A stretch of DNA of 64,000 bases from Achromobacter xylosoxidans A8 (GCF_000165835.1 NC_014640.1:4650001-4714000); one strand, 5' to 3'. Shown: positions 27,811 through 38,874, counted from the stretch's first letter. A program made the numbers and translations. The notes: generated by a model not told the origin, from the sequence alone.

Positions 27811-28383
27811 CTACAGGGCCTTTTCGCGGATGGCGGGCCAGGCGCGCTGCAGGTAATACAGCATCGACCAAACCGTCAGCACCGCCGCCACGATGATCAG
27901 CACATCGCCCAGCAGGCGCGCGCTGACGCCGTAGATCGGCTGGTTGTACAGCAAGCACGGAATCGCCACCATCTGCGCGGCCGTCTTGAACTTGCCCAGC
28001 CGGTGCACCGCCACGCTGGCGCTGGCGCCGATCTTGGCCATCCATTCGCGCAGGGCGGAAATCGTGATTTCACGGCCGATGATGATCAGGGAAATAAAGG
28101 CATCGACGCGGCTGAGGTCCAGCAGGACGATCAGGGCGGCGCAGACCATCAGCTTGTCGGCGACCGGATCCAGGAAGGCGCCGAACGCCGAGGTCTGGTT
28201 CCAGCGGCGGGCCAGCCAGCCGTCGAACCAATCCGTCAGCGCCGCAATAATGAAAGCCCAGGCGGCGAAGGTGTCGCGAACAGGGACCGACATCCAGCTT
28301 TCGGGCAGGTAGAACAGCCCGACCACCAGCGGAATCATGGCGATGCGCAGCCATGTCAGGATAATGGGTACATTAATTGGCAT
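27811..28383 (-). CDS. pgsA: CDP-diacylglycerol-glycerol-3-phosphate 3-phosphatidyltransferase PgsA
   Basis: A 190-residue membrane enzyme making phosphatidylglycerol phosphate. The CDP-alcohol phosphotransferase signature is complete: LTDWFDGWLARRWNQTSAFGAFLDPVADK (spanning about 49-77; key residues D50, D53, G54, D72, D76). The N-terminus PINVPIILTWLRI and several helices are typical. It follows uvrC, the common proteobacterial order, but a 215-base gap with a repeat element separates them. Confidence 0.95.
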   Translation of the reverse strand: MPINVPIILTWLRIAMIPLVVGLFYLPESWMSVPVRDTFAAWAFIIAALTDWFDGWLARRWNQTSAFGAFLDPVADKLMVCAALIVLLDLSRVDAFISLIIIGREITISALREWMAKIGASASVAVHRLGKFKTAAQMVAIPCLLYNQPIYGVSARLLGDVLIIVAAVLTVWSMLYYLQRAWPAIREKAL

Positions 28384-28403
28384 AGTGTCCGTATGCTACA
28401 TCA

Positions 28404-28505
28404 AGAGTGGGGTAGCCCCCCCCCCGAAGCGCCGGAGGCGCTTCCCCCCAAGGGGGGCTCCGCTGCGGACCGGCGGAGCCGGATCCGCGCGGCCTGGCTT
28501 TGCGC
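28404..28505. repeat. REP-like GC palindrome cluster between uvrC and pgsA
   Basis: Several nested hairpins lie in about 100 bases: a run of ten C (28416-28425); GAAGCGCC-GGA-GGCGCTTC (28426-28444); CCCCCC-AA-GGGGGG (28444-28457); and GGCTCCGC (28456-28463) with GCGGAGCC (28473-28480). The layout, extragenic and between co-directional genes, is that of repetitive extragenic palindromes. Copy number elsewhere cannot be seen here. Confidence 0.65.
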
Positions 28506-28598
28506 TACGCCCCTTGCTGCATCTGCGTCCGAAGTCGTGCGGCATTCGCGTTACATGAGGTGTAGATTGCTTTTGCAGCCGGCATCTACGCACGGACG

Positions 28599-30425
28599 TT
28601 ACCGCAAGGCTTCATAGATGCGAATGGCCAGGTCCTGGGAGATGCCGTCGACCGAGGCCAGGTCTTCGATGCTGGCGGAGGCCACACCGGAGAAGCCGCC
28701 GAAGCGGGCCAGCAGGCGCTGGCGGCGGCGGGCGCCGATGCCTTCGATCTCTTCCAGGCGGGACACGTTGCGGGCCTTGGCGCGGCGGGCGCGCATGCCG
28801 GTGATGGCGAAGCGGTGCGCCTCGTCGCGCACCTGGGCGATCAGCATCAGCGCGGCGGACTCGCCGCCCAGCGCCACCGGCGGCCGGGAGTCGGCGAACA
28901 CCAGGGTTTCCAGGCCGACCTTGCGCCCCTCCCCCTTGGCCACGCCCACCAGCGTCTGGACGTCCAGGCCCAGCTCCACGAACACCTGGCGGGCGACTTC
29001 CACCTGGCCCTTGCCGCCGTCGATCAGCACCAGGCCGGGCATGGGCGCCTCGCCATCGGCGACCTTGGCGAAGCGGCGGCTCAGCACCTGGCGCATGGCG
29101 GCGTAGTCGTCGCCCGGCGTGATGCCGCCGATGTTGTAGCGGCGGTATAGCGAGGGCTGCATGTCGTGGTGTTCGAACACCACGCAGGACGCCTGGGTGG
29201 CTTCACCGGCCGTGTGGCTGATGTCGAAGCATTCGATGCGCAGCGCATCCAGTGCGGCTTCGTCCGTGTCCAGGTCCAGCGCTTCGGCCAACGCCAGGGT
29301 GCGGGCCGCGCGGGCGCCGGACTCGGTCAGCGCGCGGGCCAGGGCCATTTCGGCATTCTTGGTCGCCTGCTCCAGCCAGGCGCGGCGCGCGCCCTGCGGG
29401 CGCGTTAACACGCGCGACGGCCGTCCGCCCGCCTGTTCCACCAGCAAGCCGATCAGGTCGGGATCGGGCAAGGCGTGCGAACAGACCAGCACCGGCGGCA
29501 TGGCATTGTCGGTGTAGTGCTGGGCGACGAAGGCCTCCAGCACCTGCGGCGCGGCCTCGCCTTCGGCGTGCGAGGGAAAGAACGGCTTGTCGCCCAGATG
29601 GCGGCCGCCCCGCACCATCGCCAGGTTGACGCAGACTTTGCCGCCGGCGATCGCCACCGCAATGATGTCGGTGTCTTCGCCGCTGACGTTCTCCATGGTC
29701 TGCTGATGCAGCACGCGCGCCAGCGAGCCCATCTGGTCGCGCAGCGCCGCGGCTTCCTCGAAGCGCAATTCGCTGGCGGCCTGCTGCATCCGGTTTTCGA
29801 TCTCGCCCATCACGTCCTTGGCTTCCCCGTTCAGGAAGCGCACGGCGCGCTGCACGTCGCGTTCGTAATCGGCCGCCTCGATCGCGCCGACGCAGGGCGC
29901 CGAGCAGCGCCCGATCTGATGCAACAGACAGGGCCGCGAACGGTTGGCGAAGACCGAGTCTTCACAGGTGCGCAGGCGGAATACCTTCTGCAGTATCTGG
30001 ATCGTTTCGCGCACGGCCCAGGCGTTGGGGAACGGCCCGAAGTACTGGCCGCGCTTGTTGGTGGCGCCGCGGTAATAGGCGATGCGCGGCCAATCGTGGC
30101 CGGTGATCAGCAGGTAGGGATAAGACTTGTCGTCGCGGAACAGGATGTTGTAGCGCGGCTTCAGGGTCTTGATGAGGTTGTTTTCGAGGATCAGCGCTTC
30201 CGCTTCGGAGCGCGTCACCGTCACCTCCAGCCGCGCCACCTTCGCCACCATCTGGGCGATGCGGGGGCTGGCCAGGTTCTTCTGGAAATACGACGAGACG
30301 CGCTTCTTCAGGTCGCGCGCCTTGCCGACATACATGACCTCGCCGGCCGCATCCAGATGCCGGTACACGCCCGGCAGATGCGGCAGGTCAGCCAGGAACG
30401 ATTTGAGATTGAAGTCGTCGGGCAT
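28599..30425 (-). CDS. uvrC: Excinuclease ABC subunit C, UvrC
   Basis: A 608-residue UvrC making the two incisions in nucleotide-excision repair. The N-terminal GIY-YIG nuclease shows [18 protein letters not shown]; a UvrB-binding UVR segment lies near 200-240 ([24 protein letters not shown]). The RNase H-like domain has [21 protein letters not shown] and [12 protein letters not shown], and a C-terminal helix-hairpin-helix pair ([18 protein letters not shown]) ends the protein. ATG 30425 gives [10 protein letters not shown]; it overlaps the end of nagZ by 38 bases. Confidence 0.97.
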   Translation of the reverse strand: MPDDFNLKSFLADLPHLPGVYRHLDAAGEVMYVGKARDLKKRVSSYFQKNLASPRIAQMVAKVARLEVTVTRSEAEALILENNLIKTLKPRYNILFRDDKSYPYLLITGHDWPRIAYYRGATNKRGQYFGPFPNAWAVRETIQILQKVFRLRTCEDSVFANRSRPCLLHQIGRCSAPCVGAIEAADYERDVQRAVRFLNGEAKDVMGEIENRMQQAASELRFEEAAALRDQMGSLARVLHQQTMENVSGEDTDIIAVAIAGGKVCVNLAMVRGGRHLGDKPFFPSHAEGEAAPQVLEAFVAQHYTDNAMPPVLVCSHALPDPDLIGLLVEQAGGRPSRVLTRPQGARRAWLEQATKNAEMALARALTESGARAARTLALAEALDLDTDEAALDALRIECFDISHTAGEATQASCVVFEHHDMQPSLYRRYNIGGITPGDDYAAMRQVLSRRFAKVADGEAPMPGLVLIDGGKGQVEVARQVFVELGLDVQTLVGVAKGEGRKVGLETLVFADSRPPVALGGESAALMLIAQVRDEAHRFAITGMRARRAKARNVSRLEEIEGIGARRRQRLLARFGGFSGVASASIEDLASVDGISQDLAIRIYEALR

Positions 30426-31446
30426 TCTGGTAACGGCTTTCAGCCTGCAAGGTATCCCAGTCCGGCGCATCAAAGCGCGGCATCAGGCGGCGGATGCGGG
30501 CCACGGATTCGGCCGGGTGCTCGAACTTCAGGCGCTCGAGCAGCTCGTCGGCCAGGTCCGGCCGGTTGCATACCAGCACCATGTCGCAGCCGGCGCCCAG
30601 AGCGGCGTTGGCGCGGTCGAGGATGTCGCCTGCCACCGAAGCGCCTTCCATGGTCAGGTCGTCCGAGAACACCACTCCATCGTAGCCCAGACGGGTGCGC
30701 AGGATGTCCTGGACCCAACGCTTGGAAAAGCCTGCCGGGTGCTTGTCGACCTTGGGATAGATCACATGCGCGGGCATGACCGACGGCAGCACCGCGTCGC
30801 CCAGCCAGGCATACGGCGCAGCGTCGTCCTTCAGTATCTTGTCCAAGGGACGCGGGTCCACCGGGATCTCATGGTGCGAGTCCGCTTCCACGAAACCGTG
30901 GCCGGGGAAGTGCTTGCCGCAGGCCGACATGCCCGCCAGCTGCAGGCCCTGGATCAGCGCGCGCGACAGCATCGCGACCACGCGCGGATCCTGGTGGAAG
31001 GCGCGGGTGCCGATCACCTTGCTGACGCCGTAGTCCAGGTCCAGGACAGGCGTAAAGCTCATGTCCACGCCGCAGGCGCGCAGCTCGGCGGCCAGCACGT
31101 AGCCGGCTTCGGTGGCCAGGCGCATGGCTTGCAGCGGATCGCGGTTCCACAGCACGCCGAGATCGCGCATGGCGGGCAGCGGCGTGAAGCCGTCTTCGCG
31201 AAAACGCTGCACGCGGCCGCCTTCGTGGTCCACCAGGATCAGCAGGGGCTCTTTGCGAGCCTTGTGGATCTGGCGCGTCAGCTCGGTCAGTTGCTTGCGG
31301 CTTTCGAAATTGCGGGCGAAAAGAATCACGCCGCCCACCAGAGGATGGCGCAGGCGCTTCTTTTCCGCCTTCGTCAGCGTGTATCCCGCCACATCGACCA
31401 TCACGGGGCCGGGCGGCAGCACCGCCTTGGATTTCTTCTTGGCCAT
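30388..31446 (-). CDS. nagZ: Beta-N-acetylhexosaminidase NagZ
   Basis: A 352-residue family 3 glycosidase that removes GlcNAc from anhydro-muropeptides in cytoplasmic cell-wall recycling. The conserved KHFPGHG loop is at 178-184 with the catalytic histidine. The nucleophile aspartate is in [25 protein letters not shown] and [12 protein letters not shown] are family blocks. ATG 31446 follows GGAAG. It overlaps uvrC by 38 bases and follows acpS by 57. Confidence 0.96.
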   Translation of the reverse strand: MAKKKSKAVLPPGPVMVDVAGYTLTKAEKKRLRHPLVGGVILFARNFESRKQLTELTRQIHKARKEPLLILVDHEGGRVQRFREDGFTPLPAMRDLGVLWNRDPLQAMRLATEAGYVLAAELRACGVDMSFTPVLDLDYGVSKVIGTRAFHQDPRVVAMLSRALIQGLQLAGMSACGKHFPGHGFVEADSHHEIPVDPRPLDKILKDDAAPYAWLGDAVLPSVMPAHVIYPKVDKHPAGFSKRWVQDILRTRLGYDGVVFSDDLTMEGASVAGDILDRANAALGAGCDMVLVCNRPDLADELLERLKFEHPAESVARIRRLMPRFDAPDWDTLQAESRYQNARRLQSQIVPG

Positions 31447-31503
31447 GTCAGGCTTCCTTCTGTCTGAGTCTGGCAAGCCGGCGGCAGACACGGGGTCCGC
31501 CGA

Positions 31504-31935
31504 TCAGGGCTTGCGTTCAACCACCACGTAAGCGGCGGCCATGTCGGATTCGTCGGTAATGGATACGTGCGCCGCGCCAAACCGCTGCTCATACCATTGC
31601 AGCAGTTCGGGCGCGATCACCAGCACGGGACGCCCGCCGGGCGCATTCAGCGTCTGTACGCGGCGCCACGTCATGGGCATGCGCATGCCCAGGCCGATGG
31701 CTTTGGAAAATGCTTCCTTGGCCGCGAAGCGCGTGGCCAGGAAACGCAGGCCGCGCACCGGGTCGCGGGCGCGGCGCGCATGGAATTTCTGCAGTTCTTC
31801 CGCGCCCAGGATCTTTTCCGCGAAACGATCGCCGTGGCGCGCCAGCGCGCGCTCGATGCGGTCGATGCGCAGCAGGTCCATGCCGATGCCGGCAATGGCG
31901 CCCGCGGGCGCGGCGGGGCGGGAGGCGTCAGCCAT
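31504..31935 (-). CDS. acpS: Holo-[acyl-carrier-protein] synthase AcpS
   Basis: A 143-residue AcpS that transfers 4'-phosphopantetheine from CoA to ACP. The Mg-binding N-terminal block is [18 protein letters not shown], and the second motif is [20 protein letters not shown]. The C-terminus [18 protein letters not shown] is typical. ATGs at 31935 and 31941 are both possible, with no decisive ribosome-binding site. It follows pdxJ by about 48 bases, the usual pdxJ-acpS order. Confidence 0.95.
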   Translation of the reverse strand: MADASRPAAPAGAIAGIGMDLLRIDRIERALARHGDRFAEKILGAEELQKFHARRARDPVRGLRFLATRFAAKEAFSKAIGLGMRMPMTWRRVQTLNAPGGRPVLVIAPELLQWYEQRFGAAHVSITDESDMAAAYVVVERKP

Positions 31936-31983
31936 GGGCATGCCCGCGCGTCCGGCGGCAAGCAAGCAGCATCGGGTTCGCGG

Positions 31984-32724
31984 TCACAGCCCGCGCAGCG
32001 CTTGCAGGCGGGCCTGCACCATCAGCGCCTTCATGTCGCGCACCGCCTTTTCCCAGCCGTCGAACACCGCCTGCGCCACGATGGCGTGGCCGATGTTGAG
32101 CTCGGCAATGCCGTCCAGCGCAGCCACCGGCTTGACGTTGCCGTAATGCAGGCCATGGCCGGCATTCACGCGCAAGCCATGGCGCAACCCTTCGGCCACG
32201 GCCAGGCGCAGCCGTTGCAGTTCGGCCTCGGCGGCCTCCCCTTCGGCTTCGGCATAGGCGCCCGTGTGCAATTCGATCACCGGCGCGCCGGCCTGGGCCG
32301 CGGCCGCGATCTGCACCGGATCCGGATCGATGAAAAGCGACACGCGGATGCCGGCCTCGGCCAGCAGGCCCACGGCGTCCGACACGGGCCCCATGGCGCC
32401 AGCGACTTCCAGGCCGCCTTCGGTTGTAAGCTCGGTACGCTTTTCGGGCACCAGGCAGACGTCGCTAGGCTTGACCGCGCAGGCGATCTCCAGCATTTCC
32501 GCCGTCACCGCGCATTCCAGGTTCATGCGCGTGCGCAGTTGCGGGCGCATGGCGTACACGTCCTTGTCCTGGATATGGCGCCGGTCTTCGCGCAGATGCA
32601 GCGTGATCAGATCGGCGCCGGCATCCTCCGCGCGCAACGCGGCGAGCACCGGGTCCGGATAGGTCGTGTGGCGTTGTTGCCGCAGCGTGGCAACGTGATC
32701 GATGTTTACACCAAGTTCTATCAT
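31984..32724 (-). CDS. pdxJ: Pyridoxine 5'-phosphate synthase PdxJ
   Basis: A 246-residue PdxJ, the last step of de novo vitamin B6 synthesis. The N-terminus [45 protein letters not shown] and [11 protein letters not shown] are all signatures. The ATG at 32724 overlaps the stop of the upstream outer-membrane channel gene as ATGA, so translation of this housekeeping gene is coupled to the efflux operon. Confidence 0.97.
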   Translation of the reverse strand: MIELGVNIDHVATLRQQRHTTYPDPVLAALRAEDAGADLITLHLREDRRHIQDKDVYAMRPQLRTRMNLECAVTAEMLEIACAVKPSDVCLVPEKRTELTTEGGLEVAGAMGPVSDAVGLLAEAGIRVSLFIDPDPVQIAAAAQAGAPVIELHTGAYAEAEGEAAEAELQRLRLAVAEGLRHGLRVNAGHGLHYGNVKPVAALDGIAELNIGHAIVAQAVFDGWEKAVRDMKALMVQARLQALRGL

Positions 32725-34208
32725 TGCACTTTCGTTGTTTCTTCCCAGCCGCCGCCCAGGGCCTTGTACAGTTCCACGCGGTTGATCAGCGCGGCCAGGC
32801 CAGTCTGGACCAGAGAGAGCTGGGCATTGAAAAAGTCCACCTGCGCGGTCTGCACCTGCAAGTAGCTGTCGATACCGTTGGTATAGCGCAGATTCGACAG
32901 TTCCAGCGTGCGTCCGGACGCGTCCTGCAAGGCGCGCTGGGCATCCAGCTGCGCCCCGTAGGTAGCTTCGCCCGCCAGCGCGTCCGAGACTTCGCGGAAC
33001 GCCTGCTGAATGGACTGTTCGTACTGCGCCACGGCGATATTGTCGCGCGCCTTGGCCAGGTTCAGCCCTTCGCGGATGCTGCCGCCGGCAAACAGCGGCG
33101 TGGTGATCGAAGGCGAGAAGCTCCAATAACCCTGGCCGCCCTTGAACAGGTCGCCCAACGACGGGCTGGCCACGCCCAGCAGGCCGGTCAGCGAGATGGT
33201 CGGGAAGAACGCCGCGCGCGCCGCGCCGATATTGGCGTTGGCGGATAGCAACTGGTTTTCCGCGGCCATGATGTCCGGGCGGCGTTCCAGCAGGTCGGAC
33301 GGCAGGCCGGCAGGCACCGTGGCCAGCAACTGGTCGCGGCCGAACACGGCGGGCGCCGGCAGGTCCGGCGGCAACGGCGTGCCAACCAGCAGCACCAGCG
33401 CGTTCATGGCCTGGGCCTGGGCGCGGGCCAGTTGCGCCAGATCGGACGAGGCCGTATCCAGCAGCGTCTTGGCCTGGTTCAGGTCCAGTTCGGAGGCCAC
33501 GCCGCCGTCGAAACGGCGCTTGACCAGGTCGTAGGACTCCTGGCGCGATGCCAGGGTGCGCTGCGTCAGTTCCAGCTGGACCTCGGCGGCGCGCAGATTG
33601 AAGTACGACTGCGCGACCGCCCCGACCAGCGTGATCTGGGCGCTCTTCTGCGCCTGTTCCGTCGACAGGTATTGCTGGTACGCCGCCTCGGAAAGGTTGC
33701 GCAAGCGGCCGAACAGGTCGATCTCGAAGGTGGTCAGGCCGATGCCGGCCTGGTACGAGCTGCTGATGGAACCCGAGCCGGGCTGCCGCATGTTCTGCGG
33801 CAGATGCTGGCGCTGGCCTTGAATGCCGGCGCCGATGCTGGGCCATTGCGCGCCGCGCTGGATGCCGTACTGGGCGCGGGCTTCTTCCACGCGTTCAACC
33901 GCCACGCGCAGGTCGCGGTTGTTGACCAGCGACAGCTCGATCAGGCTTTGCAGGCGCGGATCGCGGAAGAATTCGCGCCAGCCCAGATTGGCGGCGGGCG
34001 TGCCGTCCTGCGGCATGACCGCGGTGGACGGTTGGGTGCCCAGCGAAGTGGGCTTGGCATAGCCGCCGTACTGCACCTTGGGCTGGTCGGGCCAGGCGTC
34101 CGTCACCGGCGCGTCGGGGCGCTTGTAATCAGGCGCCAGCGAGCAGCCGGCCAACGCCACCGCCACGAAAGCGGACAAGGCGGTCTGTTTGAACTTCAGG
34201 GCTTTCAT
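32721..34208 (-). CDS. RND efflux outer-membrane lipoprotein channel (OprM/AxyM type)
   Basis: A 495-residue TolC-like factor of the NodT family with a lipoprotein signal (LAGC; acylated cysteine C22 in [15 protein letters not shown]). Two OEP repeats have the typical [17 protein letters not shown] and [20 protein letters not shown]. It forms the outer-membrane exit duct of the pump encoded just upstream; its start overlaps the transporter stop by four bases. If the genome is Achromobacter this would correspond to AxyM; that name is an inference. Confidence 0.93.
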   Translation of the reverse strand: MKALKFKQTALSAFVAVALAGCSLAPDYKRPDAPVTDAWPDQPKVQYGGYAKPTSLGTQPSTAVMPQDGTPAANLGWREFFRDPRLQSLIELSLVNNRDLRVAVERVEEARAQYGIQRGAQWPSIGAGIQGQRQHLPQNMRQPGSGSISSSYQAGIGLTTFEIDLFGRLRNLSEAAYQQYLSTEQAQKSAQITLVGAVAQSYFNLRAAEVQLELTQRTLASRQESYDLVKRRFDGGVASELDLNQAKTLLDTASSDLAQLARAQAQAMNALVLLVGTPLPPDLPAPAVFGRDQLLATVPAGLPSDLLERRPDIMAAENQLLSANANIGAARAAFFPTISLTGLLGVASPSLGDLFKGGQGYWSFSPSITTPLFAGGSIREGLNLAKARDNIAVAQYEQSIQQAFREVSDALAGEATYGAQLDAQRALQDASGRTLELSNLRYTNGIDSYLQVQTAQVDFFNAQLSLVQTGLAALINRVELYKALGGGWEETTKVQ

Positions 34209-37200
34209 TCCTTGCCCTCCTGGCCACCGTTGGGTTGTGCGGGATGTTGCGCGGCGGCGTCCGGGGCAGCCTGTCCGGCTGCAGCCTTCTTGGCCGCCTG
34301 CTCTTCTTCGAAGGCGCGCAGTTCGGCGCCCAGCAGGCGCGGCCGGGTCTTGAACAGGCCCAGCACCACCACGAAGAAGGTCGGCACGAAAATCACCGCG
34401 AACGGCGTGGCGGCCAACATGCCGCCCAGCACGCCCAGACCCACGGCGCGCTGGCTGGCGGCGCCGGCGCCGGTCGCCATGGCCAGGGGCACCACGCCCA
34501 GGATGAACGCCAGCGAAGTCATCAGGATGGGGCGGAACCGCAACCTGGCGGCTTCCACCGCCGACTCGTACAAGCCCATGCCGCGCGCGTACTGGTCCTT
34601 GGCGAACTCCACGATAAGAATGGCGTTCTTGGCCGCCAAGCCGATCACGGTCACCATGCCCACCTGGAAGTACACGTCGTTGGACATGCCCAGCGCGCTG
34701 ATCAGCGCCACCGCGCCCAGCATGCCCAGCGGCACCACCAGCATCACCGAAATCGGGATGGCCCAGCTTTCATACAGGGCGGCCAGCACCAGGAACACCA
34801 CCAGCAGCGACAGGCCCATCAGGATCGGGGCCTGATTGCCGGCCTGGCGCTCCTGATAAGAAAGGCCGTTCCACTCGTAGCCGAAGCCCTGCGGCAACTC
34901 GCCCACCAGGCGTTCCATCTCGGCCATCGCCTCGCCCGTGGTGTAGCCCGGCGCGGCGTCGCCGCTGATGCGCATGGACTCGTAGCTGTTGTAGCGCACC
35001 ACCTGCACCGGGCCCTGCTTCCATTCGGCCTTGACGAAGGTGGACAGCGGCACCATGCCGCCCTGACCGTTGCGCGCATTCAGCTGCAGCACATCATTGA
35101 GCTGCATGCGGTACGGCGCGTCGGCCTGCACCCAGATGTTCTGCATCCGGCCCAGGTTGGGGAACTTGCTCAGGTAGGCGGAACCGACCGCGGTGGAAAT
35201 CAGCGAGGCAGCCTCGTTGAAATCCACGCCCAGCGCGGCCGCCTTGTCGCGATCGATGGTCAGGCTGAGCTGCGCGCCCGGTCCGAGGCCGGTGATGCGC
35301 ACCTGCGACAGCACGGGGCTCTTCATGACCAGGCCCATGAGTTCGCCGGTGGCCGCGGCCAGGGCAGCGGAACCCGCCGCGCCGCGATCCTGCAGGCGGA
35401 AGTCGAAACCGGTGGCGTTGCCCAGGGACGAGATGGCGGGCGGCACCAGCGTGAACACCTGCGCGTCATGGATGCCCATCAACTGCTTCTCGAAGGCCCG
35501 GAAGGCGATTGCGCCCGCGGAATCCTTGCGCTCCTTGCGTTCGCTGAAGTCCTTCAGCGTGACGAAGGCGATAGCGGCGTTCAGGCCGTTGCCGTTGAAG
35601 CTGTAGCCCTGCACGGCGATGATGTTCTCGACCGCGGGCACGTCCGAGAAGTACTTCTCGACCTGCTCGATGACCTCGACCGTGCGGTTGGCCGTGGCGC
35701 CGGTAGGCAGCTCGATGTTGCTGACCACATAGCCCTGGTCTTCCTCGGGCAGGAACGACGACGGCAGGCGCAGGTACAGCCAGCCCAGCAGCACGACCAG
35801 CAACAGGAAGGCCAGCATCATGCGGCCGCCCTTGTGCAGGATCCGCGACACCCAGTTCTGGTAGTTGTGGGTGGTGGCGTCGAATTTGCGGTTGAACCAG
35901 CCGAAGAAGCCCTTCTTGTCCTCGTGGTGGCCCTTGGGCACCGGCTTGAGGATGGTGGCGCACAGCGCCGGGGTAAAGGTCAACGCCAGCAGCGCCGAGA
36001 AGAAGATGGACACGGCCATCGCGATCGAGAACTGGCGATAGATCACGCCCACCGAACCGCTCATGAAGGCCAGCGGCAGGAACACCGTCACCAGCACCAG
36101 CGTGATGCCGATGATGGCGCCGCTGATCTGCGGCATGGCCTTCTTGGTGGCTTCCTTGGGTGGTAAGCCCTCCGTGGACATGATCCGCTCGACGTTCTCC
36201 ACCACCACGATGGCGTCGTCCACCAGAATCCCGATGGCAAGCACCATGGCGAACATGGTGAGCACGTTGATGGAGAACCCGAGCGCCAGCATCACCGCGA
36301 ACGCCCCCAGCATGGCCACCGGCACCACCAGGGCCGGGATCAGGGTATAGCGGACGTTCTGCAGGAACAGATACATCACCAGGAACACCAGCACCATGGC
36401 TTCAGCCAGGGTGTGGACCACCTGCTCGATCGACACCTTCACGTAAGGCGCCGTGTCGTACGGAATGGAGTAGGTGATGTTGCCCGGGAAGTACTTGGAC
36501 AGTTCTTCCATCTGCTGGCGCACGCCCTGCGCGGTAGCCAGCGCGTTGGCGTTGGGCGACAGCACGATGGCGAATGCGGCCGTCGGCTTGCCGTTCAGGC
36601 GGGCGCCGAACTGGTAGTTGTCCGCACCCACTTCGATGCGGGCGACGTCGCGCAGCAGCACCTGGGAGCCGTCGGTATTGGCGCGCAGGACGATCTTGCC
36701 GAAGCCCTCTACCGTGCTCAGCTGGCCGTTGGCCGTGACCGTGGCGGTGATGCGCTGCGAGTCCGGGTTGGGCGGCGCACCGATGCTGCCGCCGGAAATC
36801 ACCACGTTCTGCTGGGCGATGGCCTGGTTGACCTGCGACATGCTCAGGTTGAAACCGACCAGCTTGGCGGGATCGACCCACACGCGCATGGCGCGCGGCG
36901 CCGCGAACAGCTGGAACTGGCCCACGCCGGGCACGCGGGACACCGGGTTCTTGATGTTGCGGGTGATGTAGTCGGCCAGCGCGGTCTGGTCGAGCGAACC
37001 GTCGGTGGACGACACCGCCGCCACCATCAGGAAGCCAGTACTGGTCTGCTCGTATTGCAAGCCCTGCTGCTGCACGGCCGTCGGCAACTGCGCGACCACG
37101 TTGGACACGCGGTTCTGCACGTCCACCTGCGCCAAGTCTGGGTTGGTCCCGGGCGCGAAGGTCGCGGTGATGGTCGAGGTACCGTAGGAATCGCTGACCG

Positions 37201-37438
37201 ACTCGTAGTAGATCAGGCCCTTGGCGCCGTTGAGCTGGTCTTCGATGATACTGGTGACCTGCTCGGCCACTTCGTTGGCCGACGCGCCGGGGTAGGTAGC
37301 CGTGATCGTGATCGCGGGCGGCGCCACGTCCGGGTACTGCGAGATCGGCATGTTCGGGATCGCCAACACCCCGGCCAGCAGGATGAACAGGGCGACTACC
37401 CAAGCGAAAATCGGTCTATCAATAAAAAATTGCGGCAT
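34205..37438 (-). CDS. RND efflux inner-membrane transporter (HAE1 family, AcrB/MexB/AxyB type)
   Basis: A 1077-residue HAE1 pump: FFIDRPIFAWVVALFILLAG at the N-terminus, porter domains with the QNVVISGGSIG region, and the helix 4 proton-relay block LAIGILVDDAIVVVENVERIM with its paired aspartates. Two large periplasmic loops and twelve helices are present. The tail after ~1040 is Ala/Gln-rich. Together with the membrane-fusion and outer-membrane proteins it should export drugs such as beta-lactams, chloramphenicol or quinolones. Substrates cannot be read from sequence. Confidence 0.95.
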   Translation of the reverse strand: MPQFFIDRPIFAWVVALFILLAGVLAIPNMPISQYPDVAPPAITITATYPGASANEVAEQVTSIIEDQLNGAKGLIYYESVSDSYGTSTITATFAPGTNPDLAQVDVQNRVSNVVAQLPTAVQQQGLQYEQTSTGFLMVAAVSSTDGSLDQTALADYITRNIKNPVSRVPGVGQFQLFAAPRAMRVWVDPAKLVGFNLSMSQVNQAIAQQNVVISGGSIGAPPNPDSQRITATVTANGQLSTVEGFGKIVLRANTDGSQVLLRDVARIEVGADNYQFGARLNGKPTAAFAIVLSPNANALATAQGVRQQMEELSKYFPGNITYSIPYDTAPYVKVSIEQVVHTLAEAMVLVFLVMYLFLQNVRYTLIPALVVPVAMLGAFAVMLALGFSINVLTMFAMVLAIGILVDDAIVVVENVERIMSTEGLPPKEATKKAMPQISGAIIGITLVLVTVFLPLAFMSGSVGVIYRQFSIAMAVSIFFSALLALTFTPALCATILKPVPKGHHEDKKGFFGWFNRKFDATTHNYQNWVSRILHKGGRMMLAFLLLVVLLGWLYLRLPSSFLPEEDQGYVVSNIELPTGATANRTVEVIEQVEKYFSDVPAVENIIAVQGYSFNGNGLNAAIAFVTLKDFSERKERKDSAGAIAFRAFEKQLMGIHDAQVFTLVPPAISSLGNATGFDFRLQDRGAAGSAALAAATGELMGLVMKSPVLSQVRITGLGPGAQLSLTIDRDKAAALGVDFNEAASLISTAVGSAYLSKFPNLGRMQNIWVQADAPYRMQLNDVLQLNARNGQGGMVPLSTFVKAEWKQGPVQVVRYNSYESMRISGDAAPGYTTGEAMAEMERLVGELPQGFGYEWNGLSYQERQAGNQAPILMGLSLLVVFLVLAALYESWAIPISVMLVVPLGMLGAVALISALGMSNDVYFQVGMVTVIGLAAKNAILIVEFAKDQYARGMGLYESAVEAARLRFRPILMTSLAFILGVVPLAMATGAGAASQRAVGLGVLGGMLAATPFAVIFVPTFFVVVLGLFKTRPRLLGAELRAFEEEQAAKKAAAGQAAPDAAAQHPAQPNGGQEGKE

Positions 37439-37500
37439 GTGGGCTGACTCTGAAAGCGATGCTCACCAAAGAGGAACGCGGCGCTTACGCCGCGTGCCGC

Positions 37501-38763
37501 TTAAGATTTCTGGCCTGCGGCCTTGTCCTGCTGCGCAGGCTCGGCCGGCTTGGCGCCGGGCTGCGGGGCGGATTCCGCGGGCTTGGCGCCCGGTTGCGCG
37601 GGAGCCTGGCCGCCCGCTGCGGGCGTGCCGTTCTTCCATTCGCTGGCCTGCACCGGCGCACCCGGGCGGACCTTCTGGAACCCTTCCACCACGACCACGT
37701 CGCCAGCCTTCAGGCCGCTGGTGACGATCCAGTTGCTCTTGAGAGCGCCGCCAGTGGTGACCGGTATCTGCTCGATCTTGTTGTCCTTGACCAGCAACAG
37801 GCTTTGCAGGCCATCCGCGGTACGCTGCAGCGCCTGCTGCGGCACCATCAGGGCCTTGTCGTCCACGCCCTGCTCCAGGCGCACGCGCACGTACATGCCG
37901 GGCAGCAGGATGCCGTCGGGGTTGGGGACTTCGGCGCGCAGGTTGACCTGCCCCGTGGTCGGATCCACGGTGATGCCGGTGAACAGCAGCTTGCCCGGCT
38001 GGCCGTACTCGGAGCCGTCTTCCAGCACGATGGTGGCGCGCGCCGTGTCCTTGCCGACCTGCTGCAGCTGGCCGCTGGCGAAAGCGCGGCGCAGGGATGC
38101 GAGTTCCGCGGTGGACTGGGTGAAGTCCACGTAGATCGGATCCAGCTGCTGCACCGTGGCCATCTGCGTGGCGGAGGTGCCCTCGACCAGCGCGCCTTCG
38201 GTGACCAGCGGCTTGCCGATGCGGCCGGTGATGGGCGAGGTGACGTCGGTGTAACCGAGGTTGATCGCAGCGTTGTCCTGCGCGGCCTTGGCGGCGGCGA
38301 CGGCGGCGTCCGCCTGGCGGTACGAGGCCACGGCGTTGTCGTATTCCTGCTTGCTGACGGCGTTGGCCTTGACCAGCGGCGCGTAGCGGTCGGCCAGCAG
38401 CTTGGCGCTGAACAGATTGGCCTGAGCCTGCTTGAGCTGCGCCGTGGCCTGATCGTAGGCGGCCTTGTAGGGCGCCGGATCGATCTTGAACAGCAGTTGG
38501 TTTTCCTTGACGTCCCCGCCCTGCTCGAAGGCGATCTTCTGGACGATGCCGGTGACGCGCGAACGGATCTGCGCGTCCCGGACGGCATCGACGCGGCCAG
38601 GCAGGTCGGACACGATGGGCGCGCGCTGCGGCTGGATCGTAATGACGCTGACTTGGGGCATGCCTGGATTCATGTGCGGCTTTTCACCGCAACCAGCCAA
38701 TATCAGTGCGAGGACCCCACCAGAAAAAACCAGCCCTGAAACACGTTTAGGCGAAAACCGCAT
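37501..38763 (-). CDS. RND efflux membrane-fusion lipoprotein (AcrA/MexA/AxyA type)
   Basis: A 420-residue periplasmic adaptor with a lipoprotein signal (VLALILAGCGEKP; C25). A biotinyl-lipoyl fold (RIRSRVTGIVQKIAFEQGGDVKENQLLFKID split around 80-115), an alpha-hairpin (PYKAAYDQATAQLKQAQANL) and a beta-barrel (VTSPITGRIG) follow. The last ~45 residues are a Pro/Ala/Gln repeat (AQPGAKPAESAPQPGAKPAE), a duplicated linker. The transporter gene starts 62 bases downstream. The 197-base leader contains repeated GTAATC boxes. Confidence 0.94.
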   Translation of the reverse strand: MRFSPKRVSGLVFSGGVLALILAGCGEKPHMNPGMPQVSVITIQPQRAPIVSDLPGRVDAVRDAQIRSRVTGIVQKIAFEQGGDVKENQLLFKIDPAPYKAAYDQATAQLKQAQANLFSAKLLADRYAPLVKANAVSKQEYDNAVASYRQADAAVAAAKAAQDNAAINLGYTDVTSPITGRIGKPLVTEGALVEGTSATQMATVQQLDPIYVDFTQSTAELASLRRAFASGQLQQVGKDTARATIVLEDGSEYGQPGKLLFTGITVDPTTGQVNLRAEVPNPDGILLPGMYVRVRLEQGVDDKALMVPQQALQRTADGLQSLLLVKDNKIEQIPVTTGGALKSNWIVTSGLKAGDVVVVEGFQKVRPGAPVQASEWKNGTPAAGGQAPAQPGAKPAESAPQPGAKPAEPAQQDKAAGQKS

Positions 38764-38780
38764 TGAAACCCCCGCGTAGC

Positions 38781-38874
38781 GTAATTAACCGTAATCGCGT
38801 CATGTAATCGCAGTATTTAACCGCGGCTCTGGCCGCGATCAAATAAGAAGCATGCGTCATCAAGGCACGTAATC
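38781..38874 (-). promoter_or_regulatory. Repeated GTAAT boxes in the efflux operon leader
   Basis: GTAATTAAC (38781-38789), GTAATCGC (38791-38798), GTAATCGC (38804-38811) and GTAATC (38869-38874) all face the same way between the winged-helix regulator and the membrane-fusion gene. The two exact GTAATCGC copies are 13 bases apart. A hairpin CGCGGC-TCTG-GCCGCG (38822-38837) lies between. This is a plausible binding array for the neighbouring OmpR-type domain protein, unproven. Confidence 0.45.
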
